A DNA stretch of 8,276 bases, taken from assembly GCA_014239505.1 (NCBI GenBank), contig JAAZYT010000193.1:1-8276 (forward strand). The letters run 5' to 3'. A model generated the notes under the pieces. That model worked only from the letters and a program-made list of their open reading frames with translations, made no database searches and was not told the DNA's origin. Of this stretch, positions 1-6,594 are shown piece by piece. Positions within the stretch are counted from its first letter, which is position 1. Every line of letters starts with the position of its first letter. The translations under genes were made by a program, and so were the position numbers. The stretch is from Fidelibacterota bacterium (GTDB taxonomy: Bacteria; Fidelibacterota; Marinisomatia; Marinisomatales; TCS55).

Positions 1-1198
1 CAATTGCTTCATCAGACATTTCAATTATCCAATGATGTTCATATTGTTCGCGATATTGTTCCATACGGCGTGGTAGGTGATTAGGCCAAAAATTACTTAA
101 TAGCTGCATCAACCTTTCTGAAAATTTATTAGGAAGAAAACTGAATTTTTCAGCTATGAGATCTACTTTTCGTTTAAGTTCAAAAAACTTTGGAATAAAG
201 CTAGGCCCCATTTTGTCAATCGCTATAAATGTGTCTTTACTATATTTTTTAGCAGCATCATAACAGTCTCTATGTAAATATTCTCCTGAAGTTGGAAGAT
301 TATCAAATTTAGATAAAATATCTTTACGAATTTTACCCAATACATTTGGACTATTAGTGCCTAAGTAAAAGACTTGATTACGCTTTGGTATTGGATACGT
401 ATCTAAACGAACAGCAAAAACAGCGATTTTACCGGCACATCCTGAAGCGCCATATAATCGTCTTTCATCTGCATTAAAACGTGCAGGCGTATGTGCATCT
501 ACATTTCGAATTCGCTCTTTGTATTCATTGTCTGATGCAAGCTTACTAGGAAATTGAATATGATCTTTATTATAATTTTGAGTTTGTAAATTAGTTAATA
601 TATCTTCCGATGAGTTTCCAAGTTCAATTCCTAGTTCATTAACTAATAATAGTTTTCCTTGAGCGTTAATTTGTGCATATAGTGAGAGTTCTGTATAAGC
701 AGGACCTCTTTTTACTAATGCTCCTCCTGAATTATTACAGATACCACCTACAATTGAAGCACCTATACAAGAAGACCCAATTACAGAATGAGGTTCTCTT
801 CCATACGGAGCTAATTTGTTTTCAAGTCCAAATAATGTACTGCCTGCAAAACCTACAATTTGCTTACCCTTATTAATAATATGTATATTGTTAATTCGCA
901 TTGTGTTTATGATTATTATAGGACGATCATAATCATTACCATATGGTGTAGATCCACCGGTTAAACCAGTATTAGCAGCTTGCATAATAACAATAATATC
1001 CAAATCCACACATATCTGCAAAATTTTCCAAATCTCAAGCAAGGTAGCTGGTTTCGCTACTGCTAGAGCTTCACCTTCACCATAGCGCCATCCTTTACAA
1101 TAACGTTCCTTACGCCATTTTGATGTTAGGATATGTTTTTCACCAACAATAGATCTTAGATTTAGAAATAATTCACTTTTGTCTAGAATATCATTCAT
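1..1198 (-). CDS. dld: Quinone-dependent D-lactate dehydrogenase, FAD-binding (3' end cut by window edge)
   Basis: Oxidises D-lactate to pyruvate and passes electrons to membrane quinone; in E. coli Dld is a peripheral inner-membrane flavoprotein of about 571 residues. Here 399 codons are open from an ATG at 1198 to the left edge, so roughly the last 170 residues and the stop are missing. The match to E. coli Dld as I remember it is strong along the whole length. In the FAD-binding (PCMH-type) domain I see MQAANTGLT at 72-80, GNDYDR at 87-92, REPHSVIGSSCIGAS at 134-148, GGICNNSGG at 151-159 and RGPAYTE at 164-170. In the substrate/membrane-binding part I see DTPAR-like HTPARFNAD (236-244), SGCAGK (252-257), FAVRLDT (261-267), GEYLHRD (305-311) and YEHH (386-389). 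ATG is the first start after the 71-nt gap and matches the family N-terminus; there is no clear Shine-Dalgarno. It probably has its own promoter, so need not belong to the upstream envelope operon. Confidence 0.95.
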   Translation of the reverse strand, partial: MNDILDKSELFLNLRSIVGEKHILTSKWRKERYCKGWRYGEGEALAVAKPATLLEIWKILQICVDLDIIVIMQAANTGLTGGSTPYGNDYDRPIIIINTMRINNIHIINKGKQIVGFAGSTLFGLENKLAPYGREPHSVIGSSCIGASIVGGICNNSGGALVKRGPAYTELSLYAQINAQGKLLLVNELGIELGNSSEDILTNLQTQNYNKDHIQFPSKLASDNEYKERIRNVDAHTPARFNADERRLYGASGCAGKIAVFAVRLDTYPIPKRNQVFYLGTNSPNVLGKIRKDILSKFDNLPTSGEYLHRDCYDAAKKYSKDTFIAIDKMGPSFIPKFFELKRKVDLIAEKFSFLPNKFSERLMQLLSNFWPNHLPRRMEQYREQYEHHWIIEMSDEAI

Positions 1199-1216
1199 AA
1201 TTATTAAGTTAAGATT

Positions 1217-1245
1217 ATTATCTCTAAGAAGTTATTTTTTGACCA
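1217..1245 (-). promoter_or_regulatory. Weak candidate promoter for dld
   Basis: In the 71-nt gap before dld, minus strand, TGGTCA (1240-1245, 4 of 6 to TTGACA) is followed after exactly 17 nt by GATAAT (1217-1222, 5 of 6 to TATAAT), 18 nt before the ATG. In such AT-rich DNA this can arise by chance, and the promoter consensus of this phylum is not known to me. The rest of the gap holds only a small ATATT/AATAT dyad at 1258-1269 and no recognisable terminator. Confidence 0.25.
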
Positions 1246-1269
1246 GTTATGATTGCGATATTGTAATAT

Positions 1270-1704
1270 TTATTCATTAAAAGGTTCGTGAGCATTTTTA
1301 ATAATTTTGGGTATTAAAATAGTTTGCTGTGTTACATAGTTAAAACAAACGGTTATGAAAGTACCCGTAACAATAGGACTTATTCCATTATTATCAAAAA
1401 TTGCTGAAAATATATCAAAACTTTTAGTTCCTAATCTTGATATTCTACATCCAACATCATATGTATTTGGGTATGATGATTGCCTTAAATAATCTATTTC
1501 CATTTTAGCCAGTATAACACTTTTGTCTCCTTCCCAACGATTTATATTTATTCCAAGAGAATCAAGGAATTCAACCCTAGCTGACTCGAAATAAGATAAA
1601 TAAACTGCATTATTAATATGCCTAAGTGCATCCATATCTACCCAACGAGACTGAATACTTTTTAAATAATTAAAATCTTCTCTTCTAAGACTATTTAGAT
1701 TCAT
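1270..1704 (-). CDS. Hotdog-fold acyl-CoA thioesterase (4HBT, YbgC/FadM-like)
   Basis: A small 144-residue cytoplasmic hotdog thioesterase expected to hydrolyse acyl-CoA (or acyl-ACP) thioesters. The family signature is clear in the first half: WVDMDALRHINNAVYLSYFE at residues 21-40 followed by SARVEF. The second Asp (D25) aligns with catalytic Asp18 of E. coli YbgC. The remaining strands (ILAKMEIDYLRQ, VTGTFITVCFN) fit the fold. A GTG at 1734 would add ten residues but overlap the upstream lipoprotein gene by 28 nt. I chose the ATG at 1704 because it lies 2 nt after that gene's TAA, has AAGG eight nt upstream (1713-1716), and gives the usual family length near 140. The substrate cannot be told from sequence; YbgC-type short-chain or phospholipid-related activity is an inference from the motif and from the envelope genes beside it. 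It is the last gene of the PEGA/propeller unit. Confidence 0.88.
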   Translation of the reverse strand: MNLNSLRREDFNYLKSIQSRWVDMDALRHINNAVYLSYFESARVEFLDSLGININRWEGDKSVILAKMEIDYLRQSSYPNTYDVGCRISRLGTKSFDIFSAIFDNNGISPIVTGTFITVCFNYVTQQTILIPKIIKNAHEPFNE

Positions 1705-1706
1705 GA

Positions 1707-3710
1707 TTATTGCCTTGGTTGTAATTGTGCCCACGGTACGTTAGCAGCAGGATGTTCTTCATTAATTAATGGAGTTGGACTTGTAGTTGGTGGTTCACTA
1801 ATATTTTTAGTAAACATTGCTTGTGCATTCTCAAATCTAAAAAGGACCTTATCTTGCTCGATCCAATTTGCATATCTAGCACCAGGCTGCAAAAGTTTAA
1901 CCTCCGAAGGGTTAGCATTTAAATCATAAATATATAGATTATAGTCTGCGTCTTTAGTCCAAAAGATTGCTTTTGTTCCATCTGGTGACCATCTTATGTT
2001 CCGAAAGTATTTACTTTTTTCTGGAATAACATTATCAATACCATCAATTTTTAGTATATTATTTGAAATAATATTAAAATTTACATCAATCTCTAATACA
2101 TATAGACTTTCATCTTCTTTTACATAAAGAATCTTATCTTTAAGCGGAGACATTCTTGGCATTAAATACCTAACGCCTTTAAGGCTTTTATTTACTGGGT
2201 TTGTAAGTAGTACAGTTTTAACATTATTTCCATCTAAACCAGAAACGAAGATACCTTCAGGTCCTAAATTATTCAAATAAGGGTTCTTTATTTGTGTATA
2301 AATAATCTCATCATTACTTATAATTTCTGGATCTGAAAACCATTCATTATTAATCTGTGTTTGAATGGTTATTTCACCGTCACTCGAAGTTAAATCCACG
2401 TAATATAAATTATGATTTTCAGCTGTATAAACAGCCTTAGTTTGATCCTTGTTAAATGATATATCTTGAGGCTCTTCTCCTAATATTTTCCTTAAATCAC
2501 TTCCATTTTCATTAACAACTATACCCATTGCTCCTTCTGTTAAAGCAAAAATCTTTTTACCATTTTGAATCCAGACAGGAAACTTCGCATTAACATTAGT
2601 TACTTTCTGAGGAAAAAATAATTTTGGACCTAAATTAAAAATACTGAGATCATCTCCAATATCTCGAAGGAAATTAAGCGTTGTAATTTTTTGAAAAGAC
2701 GATGATGGTCGTAAATTACTTACAGATGTATTACCCCAGTGATCATTTAATTTTATTCGATAGTGATTCTCTGTATCTAGTTCAATATTTATTAAATATT
2801 GAACCTCATTTTTTTTATCAATTACCTCTATATTATTTAATAAAGAGTCTGGCATAATTACTTCTTCAATTACATAGCTACTAAAATCATCAGCAGGCGA
2901 GTTCATATTAGCCAAGGACCAATTTAGTATAAATTTATTATTTTCATAGATTATAGTATCAAGGATTACCGGCTCTGGCGCATTATCAATCGGTATTGAG
3001 GCAACACTATTTTCCAATACAGTCTTTTGTCCCATGCTATCTTCAACACCTATCCAAAACCAATTTTCTTTTAGGACTGTAAATGTTGAAGTATCAAATG
3101 AAATAATATTGCTATCATATATTGTTTTAAATAAAATCTTATTTTCAAAGTCATCTATAAATGAATGATAAATTAAATAACTTTTAAAATTTTTTGATGA
3201 TTTTCCCCATTCAACTGTCATTTTTTTTGGAAATTCATACTTAATTGATTTAATTTTTATTTCATCAGGTTTACTTGGCGCATCTGGCTCAATAATAGAA
3301 GAGCTATAATTAGATTTGTTTGTATCTCCACTTTCCATTATAGCATAAGCATAAATTCGATATTTAAATTCAATTGGATCACTTGATTTTAATTTATTGA
3401 CTAAAATTTTTAAATCAATTGTATCAATAAAGGTATATTCAGAATCATCACTGATTTCTAAAGTATCTTTAATCGTCTTAATCGAATCTTGCCAATTGTC
3501 ATCAGCCAATTTTCTATCAATAATAAAACCATCAAATCGACGACCTTTCCTAAGCCAAGTTAATTTATATTTACCCTCGCCTTCATTAATAGTAGATAAA
3601 TCAACAGGTGACCAAAGTTCTCTATTACTGCGAGGGTCGTAAGGATTATCCCAATCTCTTACTTCTTCACATGCTAATAAAAGAAATAATACTAAAATAC
3701 TATAACGCAT
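1707..3710 (-). CDS. Lipoprotein with three FN3-like modules and a C-terminal TolB/PD40-like beta-propeller
   Basis: A 667-residue predicted outer-membrane or periplasmic lipoprotein of unknown specific role. A short signal (MRYSILVLFLLLA) ends in a lipobox with Cys14, followed by DNPYDP (21-26), a stretch common after the Cys in lipoproteins of this group. Residues about 35-145, 146-243 and 245-340 look like fibronectin-III-type sandwiches, with repeated patterns such as KLTW, TVEWG and ILNWS on strand B and YRIYAYA, FWIGVED and YRIKLND later in each. From about 350 to 645 a propeller is suggested by repeated blades: DISFNKDQTKAVYT, PRMSPLKDKILYV and the PD40-like IRWSPDGTKAIFW. The tail is Pro-rich. 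The ATG at 3710 overlaps the TGA of the PEGA gene (TGATG), implying translational coupling. An in-frame GTG at 3725 would add MVKKL and give a more ordinary 18-residue signal, so the start is not settled. The architecture suggests protein or glycan binding rather than catalysis; no active-site motif is visible. Confidence 0.8.
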   Translation of the reverse strand: MRYSILVLFLLLACEEVRDWDNPYDPRSNRELWSPVDLSTINEGEGKYKLTWLRKGRRFDGFIIDRKLADDNWQDSIKTIKDTLEISDDSEYTFIDTIDLKILVNKLKSSDPIEFKYRIYAYAIMESGDTNKSNYSSSIIEPDAPSKPDEIKIKSIKYEFPKKMTVEWGKSSKNFKSYLIYHSFIDDFENKILFKTIYDSNIISFDTSTFTVLKENWFWIGVEDSMGQKTVLENSVASIPIDNAPEPVILDTIIYENNKFILNWSLANMNSPADDFSSYVIEEVIMPDSLLNNIEVIDKKNEVQYLINIELDTENHYRIKLNDHWGNTSVSNLRPSSSFQKITTLNFLRDIGDDLSIFNLGPKLFFPQKVTNVNAKFPVWIQNGKKIFALTEGAMGIVVNENGSDLRKILGEEPQDISFNKDQTKAVYTAENHNLYYVDLTSSDGEITIQTQINNEWFSDPEIISNDEIIYTQIKNPYLNNLGPEGIFVSGLDGNNVKTVLLTNPVNKSLKGVRYLMPRMSPLKDKILYVKEDESLYVLEIDVNFNIISNNILKIDGIDNVIPEKSKYFRNIRWSPDGTKAIFWTKDADYNLYIYDLNANPSEVKLLQPGARYANWIEQDKVLFRFENAQAMFTKNISEPPTTSPTPLINEEHPAANVPWAQLQPRQ

Positions 3711-4906
3711 CAATTTTTTAACCACTGATTCATTTCTAAATACTTAGCATGATAGTAATAAGCCGGAATGATAGTAATTCCAGATAAAATATTAATTAAA
3801 GGTTTTTGTTTATCAAGTTCATCTATTTGGTCATGCTTTAAAGCGCCTTCATCAAACGTGGAACCATAATCAGAATAAATATTTTCAGATTCATATTGTA
3901 AATAAGTACGATAACTAATTGATATGCTTAAAATACTTAAAAAGATATTTCTTTTAAATTTATAGGTATCTCTCATTTTTATAATATTTGAAATAAGATA
4001 AATTTCTGGATTAACCTCAGTTACACGTCTATGCTTAATATTAAAAGAACCATTATTAATAATGTGTGAATTTGATTCTAAATGATATTTACCTTGGTTT
4101 AGCTTTTTAAAACTTTTACTTCCTTTTTTTAACAAAAATCTATCTTGTCCATCATCTGAAACAATAACAATACCTTTAGGAAGAGGTTTCCCAAAAACTA
4201 CATCACCTATTTGAGGAACTCTTCTTTGTAATTCTATATAAAGAATATCAGAATTATCTTCTGGAAGTTGTTTTACAAGAAAGGGTTCATATTCATTCTT
4301 TAGAATAATAATGGGTCGACTTTCAAGCACTATACGATCTATAGACATTGGTGTTACTCCGCTGAGTGTATCATTCCCAACTCGCAGCATTGCACCAGAA
4401 GGCTTACTTTTAATATAGACTAAGTTTTGTCTAAGATGTACCTCCATAGGGACTCTTGAAGACATTAATTGTTCAGCAACATTATGCATACCTCTAGTAT
4501 TTAAACCTTCTAGAGTTAATTCATGATCATAAGTAATGAAATTAATTACTCTACCATTTTCAGAATTAAATAATCGAGCTTCTACAACATATACCTCTCC
4601 AATTTTTGCAATATGAGCAGAAACCATTAATTCTTGCTCTAAAAGCATTGAACTAATAACTCCACACGCAATTGTATTACAAGATGGTGCCACATATCCA
4701 GCAACTTCAAGAATACGATACATATCATCATAATCTTGAACTTTCAATGTATCCATTTTTAGTAGTTCAATGCGAAACTGTTCACTTAAAGATTTAAGTT
4801 CATCTGCATGTATTCCTTCTCCTGTAAAATCAAGGACAGCAATAGTATGATCCTCAGCATTTACAGAAGATAAGAGAAAAATAACGCATATATAAATTTT
4901 TCGCAT
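3710..4906 (-). CDS. Secreted PEGA-domain protein with TolB-N/CsgG-like N-terminal domain
   Basis: A 398-residue exported protein; function unknown. Residues 1-17 form a signal peptide (ending SSVNA). The next domain (about 20-150) begins TIAVLDFTGEGI and continues with a helix (ELKSLSEQFRIELLK), then CNTIAC (76-81), then VYVVEARLFNSENGRVI. This is the pattern of the TolB-N/CsgG-like 'AVLDF' domains that often precede PEGA domains. Cys76 and Cys81 are typical of that family and might form a disulfide. A PEGA domain follows at about 162-212 (VYIKSKPSGAMLRVG, then GVTPMSI and the closing EYEPFLVKQ). Residues 213-305 are a further beta-rich region. The C-terminal part has two hydrophobic stretches (about 320-332 and 369-385) that could be membrane-inserting, but they are short and contain polar residues. 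PEGA domains are linked to surface-layer or envelope roles. The gene ends in TGATG with the downstream lipoprotein gene, so the two products are probably made together. There is no clear Shine-Dalgarno; the ATG gives the best signal peptide. Confidence 0.82.
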   Translation of the reverse strand: MRKIYICVIFLLSSVNAEDHTIAVLDFTGEGIHADELKSLSEQFRIELLKMDTLKVQDYDDMYRILEVAGYVAPSCNTIACGVISSMLLEQELMVSAHIAKIGEVYVVEARLFNSENGRVINFITYDHELTLEGLNTRGMHNVAEQLMSSRVPMEVHLRQNLVYIKSKPSGAMLRVGNDTLSGVTPMSIDRIVLESRPIIILKNEYEPFLVKQLPEDNSDILYIELQRRVPQIGDVVFGKPLPKGIVIVSDDGQDRFLLKKGSKSFKKLNQGKYHLESNSHIINNGSFNIKHRRVTEVNPEIYLISNIIKMRDTYKFKRNIFLSILSISISYRTYLQYESENIYSDYGSTFDEGALKHDQIDELDKQKPLINILSGITIIPAYYYHAKYLEMNQWLKN

Positions 4907-4914
4907 AAGAGTAA

Positions 4915-4966
4915 TATTAAAAATAAGTCTTTAGCGACGGAATTCACAACCGCCTAAATTATTATA
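4915..4966 (-). promoter_or_regulatory. Gap before the PEGA gene: TATAAT box and imperfect hairpin
   Basis: The 82-nt gap (4907-4988) carries, in transcription order, a perfect TATAAT (4961-4966) lacking a good -35 box, and then an imperfect inverted repeat whose arms are 4950-4958 and 4930-4940 (TTTAGGCGG / CCGTCGCTAAA) around a 9-nt loop. TTATTTTT follows eight nt or less downstream. The hairpin is the most GC-rich stretch in the gap. It could be a poor intrinsic terminator after the MORN lipoprotein gene, or a leader element of the PEGA gene if TATAAT is a real promoter. Both readings are weak. Confidence 0.25.
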
Positions 4967-4988
4967 AATAAGAATGAATAATTAAATA

Positions 4989-5966
4989 TCAGCTTGATTC
5001 ATCTGAACAATCAGCACAATCACAAGTTCCATCATTTATTGGTAAAGTTGAGTCTTTAGAAACATTTTCTATTGAAAATAAAATTTCTCCTGAATTGCAG
5101 AAAACTTTGTTATTCTGAACATTAAAACGTTCAAAATGAGATGCATCTAAAGAAAACATTGTTATTTGGCCCGTTCCAGAAGATACATCAGCAATACCTT
5201 TTTTATTACCATTTGGATACCACCAATAGGCAAGTCCATCTCGTTCACCTTCAACAAAATTAACTTCTTCTTTCTTTTGACCATCTTCATACCACCAAGT
5301 TAATTTACCAGTTAAAACTCCTTTTACATAATTAGCAACTGCATAATTATTACCGCTCTCCCAATATTGAGTTGTTTTACCAATTTGCTTTCCATTGTCC
5401 CAAAAAGAAGTTTCTTTTAAAACTCCACTTTTATACCACCATTTAAAAGGACCTTGACGGTTACCATGTACAAAATTTCCATCTGAAAACATTTGACCTT
5501 CAGGAAACCACCTTGTGAGTTCACCATGAGGATTACTATTTACTAACTGAACATAAACTGTCGGTGACATGTTATAATTATAGATTTCTTGTTCTTGAAC
5601 AAAATAATAACCATCAGCCATTATCGAATCTGGTTCGTGCGCTACAGGTGTTCCTTCCCATTGTCTATCACTGTCATTATATATGGCTTTTACTATATTT
5701 CCATCAACAAAAGTTAAATCATAGTACTTATTTTCTGTATTTTGCACATAATATGTCCATTGACCTGATTTAATTCCTGATTCATAAGCTCCTAGCATTC
5801 TAGTTCCACCATTATAGAAATCTAAAGAAGCTTCTCCTGTAAAAGGCTCGCCAGTTCCAGGATTAATAGCTACACCATCCACGCTTTCTAGATCATTAAT
5901 TGAAATTGGTTTTGAACAGGAAATAAATACGACTATGAGTATTAATATATTTATATAATTTTTCAT
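4989..5966 (-). CDS. MORN-repeat (YwqK-like) lipoprotein with Cys-rich tail
   Basis: A 325-residue predicted lipoprotein. The signal MKNYINILILIVVFIS is followed by Cys17; the lipobox FISC has Phe at -3, which is unusual but tolerable. MORN_2-type repeats fill much of the protein. A first group lies at about 39-90 (GEPFTGEASLDFYNGG, YESGIKSGQWTYY). A tighter run lies at about 147-260, with a period of roughly 22-25 residues: HGELTRWFPEGQM, QGPFKWWYKSGVL, GKTTQYWESGN, TGKLTWWYEDGQKK and DGLAYWWYPNGNKKG. Databases often label such proteins 'YwqK family antitoxin', but no toxin partner is visible and an antitoxin role should not be assumed. MORN_2 sheets are usually taken as protein-binding scaffolds. 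The C-terminus, about 290-325, carries Cys290 and CDCADC at 315-320 followed by acidic residues. This could bind metal or form disulfides in the periplasm; that is inference. It probably starts its own transcript from the 160-nt gap upstream. The ATG at 5966 is preceded by AAAAAAAGAAAA, a poor Shine-Dalgarno. Confidence 0.85.
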   Translation of the reverse strand: MKNYINILILIVVFISCSKPISINDLESVDGVAINPGTGEPFTGEASLDFYNGGTRMLGAYESGIKSGQWTYYVQNTENKYYDLTFVDGNIVKAIYNDSDRQWEGTPVAHEPDSIMADGYYFVQEQEIYNYNMSPTVYVQLVNSNPHGELTRWFPEGQMFSDGNFVHGNRQGPFKWWYKSGVLKETSFWDNGKQIGKTTQYWESGNNYAVANYVKGVLTGKLTWWYEDGQKKEEVNFVEGERDGLAYWWYPNGNKKGIADVSSGTGQITMFSLDASHFERFNVQNNKVFCNSGEILFSIENVSKDSTLPINDGTCDCADCSDESS

Positions 5967-5983
5967 TTTTTCTTTTTTTAATT

Positions 5984-6014
5984 ATTATGTGGAAAGAAGT
6001 AATTGAATCGTCAA
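5984..6014 (-). promoter_or_regulatory. Candidate promoter for the MORN lipoprotein gene
   Basis: Minus strand: TTGACG (6009-6014, 5 of 6 to consensus) and CATAAT (5984-5989, 5 of 6) are separated by 19 nt, longer than the ideal 17, with the -10 ending 17 nt before the ATG. A 6-bp dyad TTGAAT/ATTCAA (6020-6025 and 6003-6008) brackets the -35 box and could be an operator. Support is modest because the region is very AT-rich. Confidence 0.3.
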
Positions 6015-6025
6015 AACTAATTCAA

Positions 6026-6073
6026 CACTCTGAATTTCAAGTGCTCTTTCATCAGCTAAGATATGTTATATCT
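6026..6073. other. Two small dyads in the tadA-MORN gap
   Basis: AGATATgttATATCT (6059-6073) is a perfect 6-bp inverted repeat with a 3-nt centre. The stretch 6026-6043 can fold, read on the minus strand, as CACTTGA-AAT-TCAGAGTG with one bulged G. Neither is followed by a T-run, so they are not convincing terminators; protein-binding sites or chance are the alternatives. Confidence 0.2.
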
Positions 6074-6089
6074 CCCAATATTGAGTTAT

Positions 6090-6118
6090 AAAATTACAAA
6101 TATTTTTCTATTTCGTAA
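6090..6118 (-). terminator. Weak intrinsic-terminator-like hairpin after tadA
   Basis: Beginning 9 nt beyond the tadA stop on the minus strand, TTACGAAATA (6109-6118) pairs with TATTTGTAA (6094-6102) through eight Watson-Crick pairs, one G-U and one bulged A, around a GAAAAA loop. TTTTA follows directly (6089-6093). Position and orientation fit a terminator for the 7248-8276 / TPR / tadA unit, but the stem has only one G-C pair and would be weak. Confidence 0.33.
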
Positions 6119-6126
6119 ATCTTCAT

Positions 6127-6588
6127 TTATACTTTTTTACGACTTTTAATAAAAAAATCTTTGATTAAACTTAATGATTGTGATTCCATTACACCGCCCA
6201 TTACAGATACCTTTGTTTTAAATCTTGGGTCACCACAAAGTTGATACAAAGAACCACAGCAACCTTCTTCTTCGTCATAACAACCAAAAACAACCAATTT
6301 TAAACGTGCGTTTAAAATTGCACCTGCGCACATTGAGCATGGTTCCTTAGTTACATATAAAACACAATCATTTAATCGCCAATCTTCTAATGTATTTGCT
6401 GCTGCCGTAATAGCAACAATTTCAGCATGAGCTGTTGGATCATTTAATTGCTCTTTTTGATTGTAACCTCTACCTATTACTTTATTATCTTTTACAATAA
6501 TAGCTCCAACAGGTACTTCTTTTAACTGGAAAGCTTTATCTGCCTGAATAAGAGCTTGTTTCATCCAATATTCATTATCTTGTTTCAT
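6127..6588 (-). CDS. tadA: tRNA-specific adenosine deaminase (A34 to I34)
   Basis: TadA deaminates adenosine-34 in the anticodon of tRNA-Arg(ACG) to inosine, letting one tRNA read several codons; it acts in the cytoplasm as a zinc-dependent homodimer. At 153 residues it is of normal length. The cytidine/deoxycytidylate deaminase fold is plain: EVPVGAIIV (24-32), then HAE at 54-56 (His54 zinc ligand, Glu56 proton shuttle), then PCSMCAGA at 83-90 (Cys84 and Cys87 zinc ligands), matching His57, Glu59, Cys87 and Cys90 of E. coli TadA. The family ending is present as GSLYQL...DPRF. It has more cysteines than usual after the active site (C103, C110, C111, C118). The ATG lies 6 nt after the stop of the TPR lipoprotein gene (TAG-TTTTAT-ATG), so it is probably cotranscribed with it. 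It is the only information-processing gene in the window. Guanine deaminase is a related alternative, but the motif spacing and C-terminus favour TadA. Confidence 0.95.
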   Translation of the reverse strand: MKQDNEYWMKQALIQADKAFQLKEVPVGAIIVKDNKVIGRGYNQKEQLNDPTAHAEIVAITAAANTLEDWRLNDCVLYVTKEPCSMCAGAILNARLKLVVFGCYDEEEGCCGSLYQLCGDPRFKTKVSVMGGVMESQSLSLIKDFFIKSRKKV

Positions 6589-6594
6589 ATAAAA

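Noticed and set aside
673..876. Plus-strand open frame of 67 codons
   Set aside because: It lies antisense inside the strongly supported dld gene and its product has no recognisable domain and low-complexity composition.
1732..1734. GTG start for the thioesterase
   Set aside because: It overlaps the upstream gene by 28 nt and adds ten residues outside the family fold; the ATG at 1704 fits spacing and length better.
3397..3642. Plus-strand open frame of 81 codons
   Set aside because: Antisense to the FN3/propeller lipoprotein gene, no ribosome site or family resemblance; a shadow frame.
5564..5773. Plus-strand open frame of 69 codons
   Set aside because: Antisense to the MORN lipoprotein gene; the product looks like chance translation of AT-rich DNA.
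4989..5966. Toxin-antitoxin system reading for the MORN (YwqK-like) gene
   Set aside because: There is a lipoprotein signal, the protein is predicted to be exported, and no small toxin-like gene is adjacent.
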